Shown here piece by piece: positions 1 through 5,309 of a DNA stretch of 7,611 nucleotides (the stretch's first letter is position 1; every line of letters starts with the position of its first letter). The position numbers were made by a program, and so were the translations under genes. Origin of the DNA: Nitriliruptorales bacterium. Lineage in GTDB: Bacteria; Actinomycetota; Nitriliruptoria; Nitriliruptorales; Nitriliruptoraceae. The notes beneath the pieces were generated by a model. That model did not search any database, had not been told where the DNA came from, and worked only from the letters and a program-made list of their open reading frames with translations. The DNA lies in contig JAURQY010000045.1 of the NCBI GenBank assembly GCA_030835875.1, positions 1 to 7,611 of the forward strand, written 5' to 3'.

Positions 1-36
1 CGAGACGCCGAAATTGAGGATTCTCGGGCGAATTCC

Positions 37-56
37 ACCGTTCCACGTGGAACGGT
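37..56. promoter_or_regulatory. parS: parS-like ParB-binding palindrome upstream of rsmG
   Basis: ACCGTTCCACGTGGAACGGT is a perfect 20-bp palindrome. Its central 16 bases match the widely conserved parS consensus TGTTTCACGTGAAACA at 12 of 16 positions, and the four differences are symmetrical (T to C in each half, plus the outermost pair). The site lies 21 bp upstream of rsmG and under 1 kb from parA, which is where chromosomal parS sites are commonly found, and its presumed ligand ParB is encoded in the window. A further TTCCAC half-site sits 8 bases upstream (33-38), in the same direction as the left arm. It could instead be an operator for a regulator using a CACGTG core. Binding is inferred. 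Confidence 0.55.
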
Positions 57-57
57 C

Positions 58-70
58 GTGCTCGGAGCAC
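58..70. repeat. Dyad symmetry over the rsmG Shine-Dalgarno
   Basis: GTGCTC and GAGCAC are 6-base inverted arms separated by one base. The GGAG at 64-67, the best ribosome-binding candidate for rsmG (10 bases before the ATG), lies within it. The one-base centre is too tight for a simple RNA hairpin, so a protein-binding dyad or chance is more likely than a riboregulator. It follows directly after the parS-like palindrome. Confidence 0.25.
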
Positions 71-77
71 CGCTGAG

Positions 78-695
78 ATGTCCGATCAGGACCTTACGAC
101 CTTCGCTCACCTGCTTCGCACGTCGCCACACAATCTTCTCTCGCCGCGTGGCCTGGAGGAACTGGAAGCCCGACACTTCCCGGAGTCCATGGCTTTCGCT
201 GCGACACTTCCCGACGGACCTCGAGTTCTTGACATCGGTTCGGGCGGAGGCATCCCAGGGATCGTCGTCGCGATCGCGCGACCCGATCTCGTCGTGCACC
301 TTCTCGAGGCGACCGGGAAGAAGGCGAGGTTCCTCGAGGCGACCGCTGCCAAGCTCGGCCTGGCCATCACGGTCCATCACGGTCGCGCGGAGGAGCTCTG
401 TGACGGCGAGCTCTCAGGTTCGTTCGACATCGTCACGGCTCGTGCTGTGGCGCCGATGGACCGGCTGGTCTCCTGGGCAACGCCCTTCCTCCGGACGGGC
501 GGGACCCTGCATGCGATCAAGGGCGACCGCTGGCAGGGGGAGCTCCGTGAGGCTGCCCAGAGCATCCGGAAAGTCGGACTGGAGGTCATCAGTACACCGG
601 ACGACCAGGGCAGGGGGGCGGCGGCGGAGGGCCCGAAGGTCGTCGTCCTTCGGAGGACGACGCCCGCGAGCGATCGATCTTGGTCGAATGACTAA
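78..695 (+). CDS. rsmG: 16S rRNA (guanine-N7)-methyltransferase RsmG
   Basis: A cytoplasmic SAM-dependent methyltransferase that places m7G at position 527 (E. coli numbering) of 16S rRNA; loss of family members gives low-level streptomycin resistance. The 205-aa product shows the family signatures in order: HNLLSPRGLEELEARHF (18-34; canonical NLT...RHFLDS), the SAM-binding loop LDIGSGGGIPGI (51-62), the acidic end of the next strand at HLLEATGKKARFL (74-86), VTARAVAPM (119-127) and the AIKG strand (146-149). The ATG at 78 is the first possible start after the in-frame stop at 15-17, because no ATG, GTG or TTG lies between. It leaves only about 18 residues before NLL, roughly 20 fewer than in E. 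coli. Third positions are less GC-rich than downstream: 20 of the first 52 codons end in A or T. The gidB-parA-parB order is classic origin-proximal synteny. Confidence 0.95.
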   Translation: MSDQDLTTFAHLLRTSPHNLLSPRGLEELEARHFPESMAFAATLPDGPRVLDIGSGGGIPGIVVAIARPDLVVHLLEATGKKARFLEATAAKLGLAITVHHGRAEELCDGELSGSFDIVTARAVAPMDRLVSWATPFLRTGGTLHAIKGDRWQGELREAAQSIRKVGLEVISTPDDQGRGAAAEGPKVVVLRRTTPASDRSWSND

Positions 696-718
696 TTCTT
701 TGGCCATGGCGTGCGGTG

Positions 719-738
719 AGCGCACGTGCATGTGCGCT
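719..738. repeat. 7-bp inverted repeat between rsmG and parA
   Basis: AGCGCAC and GTGCGCT are perfect inverted arms around a 6-base centre (GTGCAT), 23 bases after the rsmG stop. There is no following T-run, so it does not look like a standard intrinsic terminator. It lies immediately before the strong Shine-Dalgarno at 739-745 and could shield that site in mRNA or be an operator. Function is unknown. Confidence 0.3.
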
Positions 739-752
739 GGGAGGACGGTACG

Positions 753-890
753 GTGACGGCATCGCCGCATGGGCGCAGGATGCCCCGTTGCACTCCGTCC
801 CTGCCGTCTCGACGGTCATCATCTGGGGTGCTCCGAGGGGTCGGTCGTCCGTGCGCCCCCTTCCCCACGAGCGTGCTGGAGTCACTGTGA
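753..890 (+). CDS. Possible 45-aa small ORF / leader peptide coupled to parA
   Basis: This candidate is too short for ordinary gene calling. GGGAGGA at 739-745 is the best Shine-Dalgarno match in the rsmG-parA gap and sits 7 bases before the GTG at 753. The frame runs 45 codons and its TGA (888-890) overlaps the proposed parA GTG (887) as GTGA, the same junction type used by other genes here. The product begins MTASPHGRRMPR, is rich in Ser, Arg and Pro, and shows no recognisable domain or membrane segment. About 13 of its 45 codons end in A or T, so codon use supports it only weakly. It may be a translated leader driving parA by coupling, or chance. It is also open upstream to GTG codons at 726 and 732. 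Confidence 0.3.
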   Translation: MTASPHGRRMPRCTPSLPSRRSSSGVLRGVGRPCAPFPTSVLESL

Positions 891-1840
891 CGTCGGACCA
901 GGTAGCGGCAGGAGGCGCGGACGCCTCCGGAGACGCGGGCTACGCAGGACCACCCGGTCGCGTCGGCGGCGACGGTCGCGCGACCGTCGTCGCGTTCGCG
1001 AACCAGAAGGGCGGCGTCGGGAAGACGACGACGACCGTCTCGCTGGGTGCTGCGCTCGCACAGGGCGGTGCACGGGTGCTGCTCATCGACCTCGATCCGC
1101 AGGGCAACGCGAGCACGGGTCTCGACGTGCGCATCAGCGGGGACGAGCCGAGCACCTACGACGTGATCGTCGAGGGTCTCCCGATCGATGGTGCCGTCCG
1201 CGAGACCGCGATCGACGGGCTGTCCGTCCTGCCTTCCTCGCTCGAGCTCGCCGGCGCCGAGGTCGAGCTGGTGCAGGCGATGGCGCGCGAGCGCGCGCTC
1301 GCGCGCGCGGTCGACGCAGCGCGTCCCGCCTACGACCTCATCCTCATCGACTGCCCGCCCTCGCTCGGGCTCCTCACGATCAACGCGTTCGTCGCCGCCG
1401 ACCAGCTGCTCGTCCCCATCCAGTGCGAGTACTACGCGCTCGAAGGACTGTCGCAGCTGCTGCGCACGGTCGGACTCGTCGAGCAGAACCTGAACGCGGG
1501 ACTCGCGATCGGCAACGTCGTGCTGACGATGTTCGACGCGCGCACGCGACTCGCGCAGCAGGTGGTCGACGAGGTGCGCACGTTCTTCGGCGAGCGTGCG
1601 TTCGAGACCGTCATCCCGCGCACGGTGCGGCTGTCGGAGGCACCGAGCTACGCGCAGCCGATCACCGTGTTCGATCCGGACAGCAAGGGTGCGGACGCGT
1701 ACCAGCGCCTCGCGGCCGAGTTCGCACAGCGACTCGGTCTGCGGACGTTCGACGCGAAGCGCGCCGTCGAGGTCGCGGCGGCGACGAAGGCCGCGGAGAT
1801 CGCGGCGCAGCAGGCCGAGGCACAACGAGGTGAGCGATGA
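887..1840 (+). CDS. parA: Chromosome-partitioning ATPase ParA
   Basis: A deviant Walker-type ATPase that binds the nucleoid non-specifically as an ATP dimer and moves or anchors ParB-parS complexes during origin segregation. The 317-aa product has the Walker A' loop KGGVGKTT (41-48, with signature Lys41), the A' aspartates LIDLDPQGN (66-74), Walker B LILIDCPP (151-158), and the C-terminal PRTVRLSEAPSYAQPI block typical of chromosomal ParA/Soj. I chose the GTG at 887: GGAG lies at 878-881, and the first strand (TVVAFANQKGG) follows after about 30 poorly conserved residues. In-frame GTGs at 716 and 851 are possible but would add low-quality N-terminal sequence. The 3' end is an Ala-rich helical tail. 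The stop overlaps parB by 4 bases (ATGA). Confidence 0.93.
   Translation: MTSDQVAAGGADASGDAGYAGPPGRVGGDGRATVVAFANQKGGVGKTTTTVSLGAALAQGGARVLLIDLDPQGNASTGLDVRISGDEPSTYDVIVEGLPIDGAVRETAIDGLSVLPSSLELAGAEVELVQAMARERALARAVDAARPAYDLILIDCPPSLGLLTINAFVAADQLLVPIQCEYYALEGLSQLLRTVGLVEQNLNAGLAIGNVVLTMFDARTRLAQQVVDEVRTFFGERAFETVIPRTVRLSEAPSYAQPITVFDPDSKGADAYQRLAAEFAQRLGLRTFDAKRAVEVAAATKAAEIAAQQAEAQRGER
1283..1306. repeat. 24-bp perfect GC palindrome inside parA
   Basis: Bases 1283-1306 equal their own reverse complement (GCGCGCGAGCGC followed by its mirror). The tract is mostly alternating purine-pyrimidine. It encodes an Ala/Arg-rich helix (ARERALARA) of ParA, so the simplest explanation is GC-biased Ala and Arg codons. 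It could nevertheless form a cruciform or hairpin. Confidence 0.5.
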
Positions 1841-3027
1841 GCACTCCACGACGCGGCGGACTCGGCAAGGGCCTGGGTGCGCTGCTCGCGACCTCCACGG
1901 AGGCGGCGACGCCGGAGCCCGAGGTCGACGCGCCGGACAGCGACGTGCAGGGGTCGGACGACGCCACCGAGGGCGACACCTCGAACGCAACGTCGGACGC
2001 GCCCGCGCCGATCGCCGTGCGCTCGGGCGGCCCGCGACTCATCGAGCTCGACCCGACCACTATCGCCCGCAACCCGCGTCAGCCGCGGGAGGTGTTCGAC
2101 CAGGAGGAGATCGACCAGCTCGCGACGAGCCTCCTCGACGTCGGCGTCCTCCAGCCGCTCGTCGTGCGGCCACTCGAGGGCGACCGCTACGAGCTCGTCG
2201 CAGGTGAGCGTCGGCTCCGCGCCGCCATCGCCGCGGGCCTTCCGACGGTCCCAGCGATCGTGCGCGCCACGGAGGATGCGGACCTCCTGAAGGAGGCGCT
2301 GGTCGAGAACATCCACCGTGTGCAGCTGAACCCGCTCGAGGAGGCGGCCGCCTACCAGCAGCTCCTCGACGACTTCGGCGTCACCCAGGAGGACCTGGCG
2401 GCGCGGCTCGGCCGCTCACGCCCGACCATCTCCAACACGATCCGTCTGCTGTCGCTCCCCGCACCGGTGCAGCGGCGCATCGCTGCCGGCGTCATCACCG
2501 CCGGACACGCGAAGGCCCTCCTCTCGCTCGGCAGCGGCGCGACCCAGCAGCGTCTCGCCGACCGCATCGTCGCCGAGGGGCTCTCCGTCCGCGCCACGGA
2601 GGAGGCCGCCCGCCTGCTCCAGGACGAGGAGCCGACCGACACCGCGTCGGGCGGACGGAGTGGAGGCGGAGGCCGCCCGCGGCTGCAGGTCCCGGGTCTC
2701 GTCGAGCTCCAGGACGACCTGTCCGACGCGCTCGAGGCGCGTGTGCGCATCAGCATGGGTGCGAAGAAGGGCAAGCTGACCGTCGAGTTCCTGTCGGTCG
2801 ACGACCTCGAGCGGATCGTCGGCGTGATCGCCGACGGCCTCGGTGCACCGGCGGCGCGTGGCGCTGTGCCCAGCGCTCCGACGGCGACCACGGAGGAGGC
2901 GGCGACCAGTCAGGCGACCGCGGCGGAGGCGCTCCAGCAGCGTCGACGCGTCCGCTTCGACGACCTGACCGACATCGACCTCGCCGGGATCCGGCGTGCG
3001 ACCGACCTCAGCGAACTGGACGACTGA
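1837..3027 (+). CDS. parB: Chromosome-partitioning protein ParB with extended C-terminus
   Basis: A CTP-dependent DNA clamp that loads at parS, spreads, and stimulates ParA. The 396-aa product begins with the ParA-interaction motif RRGGLGKGLGALL (5-17), then an acidic linker to about residue 65. The CTP-binding domain follows, with GERRLRAA (123-130) and ENIHRVQLNPLEEAAAY (157-173). The helix-turn-helix is TQEDLAARLGRSRPTISNTIR (about 183-203), followed by the AGHAKALLSL region. After a Gly-rich linker (272-279), the dimerisation domain spans about 285-331 (VPGLVELQDDL... to LERIVGVI). ParB normally ends there; this one continues for 65 residues, with a charged segment around RRRVRFDDLTDIDL. 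GAGG lies 6 bases before the ATG, and the start overlaps the parA stop by 4 bases. Its last 20 bases overlap the convergent rpiA. Confidence 0.95.
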   Translation: MSTPRRGGLGKGLGALLATSTEAATPEPEVDAPDSDVQGSDDATEGDTSNATSDAPAPIAVRSGGPRLIELDPTTIARNPRQPREVFDQEEIDQLATSLLDVGVLQPLVVRPLEGDRYELVAGERRLRAAIAAGLPTVPAIVRATEDADLLKEALVENIHRVQLNPLEEAAAYQQLLDDFGVTQEDLAARLGRSRPTISNTIRLLSLPAPVQRRIAAGVITAGHAKALLSLGSGATQQRLADRIVAEGLSVRATEEAARLLQDEEPTDTASGGRSGGGGRPRLQVPGLVELQDDLSDALEARVRISMGAKKGKLTVEFLSVDDLERIVGVIADGLGAPAARGAVPSAPTATTEEAATSQATAAEALQQRRRVRFDDLTDIDLAGIRRATDLSELDD

Positions 3028-3694
3028 GCGTCTCGACGCGTCCGTCCGCCGCACCCAGCAACGCGTCGGTCGCGAGGTCGGTGAAGATGCCCGACGTCAC
3101 GACGCCCGGCAGCATCGTGAGCCAGACGTCGGCCTGCTCGGGATCCTCGAGGCCACCGTCGAGGCGCACGTCCAGGATCGCGTTGCCGTTGTCGGTCCGG
3201 TAGGACGCACCGTCCGCATGCGTGCGCTCGCGGACCTCGAGCCCCTCCTGCTCGAGCTCTCGTCGCACCGGGGCGAGCGCGAACGGCACGACCTCGACGG
3301 GCACGGCGAACGTGTCGCCGAGGCGCGGGACGAGCTTGTCGACCGTCGCGATGACGACGAACCGTGCGCCCATCGCGGCCACGACCTTCTCACGCAGCAG
3401 CGCACCGCCGCCGCCCTTGGTGAGCACGAGGTCGCTCGTGAGCTCATCGGCGCCGTCGACGACGAGGTCGAGCTGCGCGACCTCGGCCGGGTGCAGGAGC
3501 CGGACGCCGAGTTCCGCGCAGCGCTGCTCGGTCGCCCGCGACGTTGGGACGCCCGCGACGTCGAGCCCCCGTTCCGCGAGCGCGACGAGGAACCGGTCGA
3601 CCGTCGACCCGGTGCCGAGCCCGAGCCGCATGCCGTCCTCGACGAGCGCCGCCGCCGCGCGGCCCGCCGCGTCCTTCGCCGGATCGACGCTCAT
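3008..3694 (-). CDS. rpiA: Ribose-5-phosphate isomerase A
   Basis: A cytosolic enzyme interconverting ribose 5-phosphate and ribulose 5-phosphate in the non-oxidative pentose phosphate pathway, supplying nucleotide and cell-wall sugar precursors. The 228-aa product has the normal family length and motifs: phosphate loop LGLGTGSTV (24-32), VPTSRATEQ (49-57), VDGADE (79-84), and KGGGGALLREK (93-103) with the expected catalytic Glu at 102. TVDK (117-120), NGNAILDV and LPGVVTSGIF follow. The ATG at 3694 overlaps the stop of the upstream HAD gene (ATGA) and has a strong GGAGGAGG just upstream. Longer in-frame starts would read backwards into the HAD gene in the wrong frame. It is the last gene of the minus-strand operon, and its stop lies inside the 3' end of parB, leaving no room for a separate intergenic terminator. 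Confidence 0.95.
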   Translation of the reverse strand: MSVDPAKDAAGRAAAALVEDGMRLGLGTGSTVDRFLVALAERGLDVAGVPTSRATEQRCAELGVRLLHPAEVAQLDLVVDGADELTSDLVLTKGGGGALLREKVVAAMGARFVVIATVDKLVPRLGDTFAVPVEVVPFALAPVRRELEQEGLEVRERTHADGASYRTDNGNAILDVRLDGGLEDPEQADVWLTMLPGVVTSGIFTDLATDALLGAADGRVETLSRPVR

Positions 3695-4371
3695 GCGCCC
3701 TCCTCCACGTCCGTCTCCCATGCCGCGAGCAGCTCGGGGAGCTCGCCGAGCCCTTCGAGCACGAGGTCGGGGGTCACCTCCGCGTCCTCCGGGAGCTCCT
3801 GCAGCTGCCCCCACGGTCCTCGCACGAGCCAGCAGACCGCCATGCCCGCGTCGGCCGCGGGCAGCACGTCGTTGTCGACACGGTCCCCGACGTAGAGGAC
3901 GCGCGCGGGGTCCTCGACACCGAGCCGTTCGAGCACCGTCGCGAAGAACGCCGGGTCGGGCTTCTCGACACCGAGTTCGTCGGAGACGAGCACCTCGTCG
4001 ACGGGCAGCGCGAGCGCGGCGAGCTGCGCGGCACGCCGGGCGGGCTGGTTGCCGGCGAGCACGACCCGGCGGCCCTGCGCGCGCAGCGCGGTGAGCGCCG
4101 GCGTGACGTCCGCGTAGACGTCGTCGGCACGGAACCCGCCGTAACGGGCCTCGTGCTCGTCCTCGAGCGCGGCCCAGTCGACGTTGGGCGCGACGTGCGG
4201 GAACGCGTCGGCGTGGTCGCCGCCCTGCGACACGGCGGCTCCGAGCACCGCCATCAGCGTCGCGGGGGAGACGCCGAGCAGCTCGGCCCACACCGTCCAC
4301 ACGCGCGTCTCGTCGATGATGACCTCACCGACGTCGAGCACGACGACGTCGGGCGCGACGCGCGCGCTCAT
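3691..4371 (-). CDS. HAD-superfamily hydrolase-like protein, variant motifs
   Basis: The 226-aa product has a haloacid dehalogenase fold, family IA-like: motif I VVVLDVGEVIIDE (9-21, nucleophile Asp13), an alpha-helical cap (about 22-85), motif II VVLAGNQP (103-110), motif III Lys137 in GVEKPDP, and motif IV YVGDRVDND (160-168). HAD enzymes usually act as phosphatases or dehalogenases through an aspartyl intermediate. Here the second Asp of motif I (D-x-D) is Gly15 and the motif II Ser/Thr position is Gly107. Some HAD phosphatases with DxGxV motifs, such as the YihX type, are active, so this is not proof of inactivity. The substrate is unknown; the neighbour rpiA makes a sugar phosphate a reasonable guess only. 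The start overlaps the ddl stop by ATGA and has no clear Shine-Dalgarno, consistent with coupled translation. Confidence 0.85.
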   Translation of the reverse strand: MSARVAPDVVVLDVGEVIIDETRVWTVWAELLGVSPATLMAVLGAAVSQGGDHADAFPHVAPNVDWAALEDEHEARYGGFRADDVYADVTPALTALRAQGRRVVLAGNQPARRAAQLAALALPVDEVLVSDELGVEKPDPAFFATVLERLGVEDPARVLYVGDRVDNDVLPAADAGMAVCWLVRGPWGQLQELPEDAEVTPDLVLEGLGELPELLAAWETDVEEGA

Positions 4372-5309
4372 GCCGCCCGGTCGAGCGCGAGCCCGACGAG
4401 CGTCCGGCACAGGTCCGGGAACGCCATCCCCGCGGCCTCCGCGGCGAGCGGCGCGAGCGACGTCTCCGTCATCCCCGGGCAGGTGTCGATCTCGAGCAGC
4501 CACGGCGTCCCCGCGTCGTCGACGATCATGTCCGCGCGCCACAGGTCACGCGCGCCGATGGCCGCGCCCGCATCGATCGCGGTGCGCTCGCACGCGGCGA
4601 CGACGTCGGCGTCGAGCCGTGCTGGCGCATGGAACTCGGTGGCACCGGCGGTGTAGCGGGCGGAGAAGTCGTAACGGCCGTCCTTCGGGCTGATCTCGAC
4701 GGCCGGCAGCGGGCGGTCACCGAGCACCGTGACCGCGACCTCGGTGCCGGCGACGAACCGCTCGACGAGCACGGCGTCGGCGTAGCTCAGCGCGCCGACG
4801 ATCGCGCCCGGCAGCTCAGCGGCCGACGTGACGACGCTGAGCCCGAGCGACGAGCCGCCGGTCACGGGCTTGACGACGAGCGGCGTCCCGAGGAGCGGGG
4901 CGATGCGATCGACGACGGCGCTCGCACCGAGCTCTCGGAACGCCTGCTGGCTGAGCGTGATGCGCTCGGGCACGGCGATCCCCGCCCGGGCGTAGAGCCC
5001 TTGCGCGATCGGCTTGTTCCAGGCGAGCGAGCTCGCGAGCACGTCGGACCCGCTGAAGGGCAGGTGCAGCAGCTCGAGGACCGACTGGATCGTCCCGTCC
5101 TCACCGGCCGCGCCGTGCAGCGCGAGCACGGCGACGTCGTAGCGCCCACGCTCGAGGGTGGGCACGAGGCCCGCGTCGACGTCGATGCGGTCCACCTCGA
5201 GACCCTGCTCGGCGAGGGCGGTCGTGATGCGCGTGCCCGAGCGGAGGCTGACGTCCCGCTCGAGCGACATCCCGCCGGAGAGCACGGCGACGCGAGGTGT
5301 CCCGCTCAT
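4368..5309 (-). CDS. ddl: D-alanine--D-alanine ligase
   Basis: An ATP-grasp ligase joining two D-alanines through an acyl phosphate; the dipeptide is added to UDP-MurNAc-tripeptide by MurF. The 313-aa length matches the short DdlB form. Visible motifs are VLSGGMSLERDVSLRSG (9-25, with Glu17 at the conserved first-D-Ala contact), HGAAGEDG (65-72), GSDVLASSLAWNK (87-99), the glycine-rich loop KPVTGGSSLG (147-156), the omega loop YDFSARY (213-219, Tyr typical of D-Ala rather than D-lactate ligases), RAD (258-260), and LEIDTCPGMTETSL (272-285). Asp260 and Glu273 fit the magnesium ligands. The third ligand position, usually Asn in an NTSPGMT motif, is Asp275, with Cys277 for Ser. GGAG precedes the ATG at 5309, which overlaps the aminotransferase stop (ATGA). 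Linkage to rpiA and cwlM rather than murF is unusual as far as I know. Confidence 0.92.
   Translation of the reverse strand: MSGTPRVAVLSGGMSLERDVSLRSGTRITTALAEQGLEVDRIDVDAGLVPTLERGRYDVAVLALHGAAGEDGTIQSVLELLHLPFSGSDVLASSLAWNKPIAQGLYARAGIAVPERITLSQQAFRELGASAVVDRIAPLLGTPLVVKPVTGGSSLGLSVVTSAAELPGAIVGALSYADAVLVERFVAGTEVAVTVLGDRPLPAVEISPKDGRYDFSARYTAGATEFHAPARLDADVVAACERTAIDAGAAIGARDLWRADMIVDDAGTPWLLEIDTCPGMTETSLAPLAAEAAGMAFPDLCRTLVGLALDRAA

Noticed and set aside
1..77. Part of oriC
   Set aside because: The gene context is origin-proximal, but there are no TTATCCACA-like DnaA boxes or AT-rich unwinding region here.
719..738. Intrinsic terminator of rsmG
   Set aside because: The inverted repeat is real, but it is short and not followed by a T-run.
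716..886. Longer ParA starting at the GTG at 716 or 851
   Set aside because: The added residues resemble no ParA N-terminus, many codons end in A or T, and the 887 GTG has GGAG at 878-881 and a coupled junction. I kept 887, but the longer forms are not excluded.
696..886. Sigma-70-type promoter for parA in the rsmG-parA gap
   Set aside because: TTGGTC (680-685) and TAATTC (693-698) are only 7 bases apart, and no properly spaced -35/-10 pair is visible.
692..1990. Long minus-strand open frame opposite parA
   Set aside because: It is a GC-bias shadow: Arg-rich composition, no motifs, and parA on the other strand is unambiguous.
3695..4300. Upstream in-frame extension of rpiA to about 430 aa
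   Set aside because: The extension is Arg/Ala/Gly-rich wrong-frame translation of the HAD gene; RpiA motifs begin normally after the ATG at 3694.
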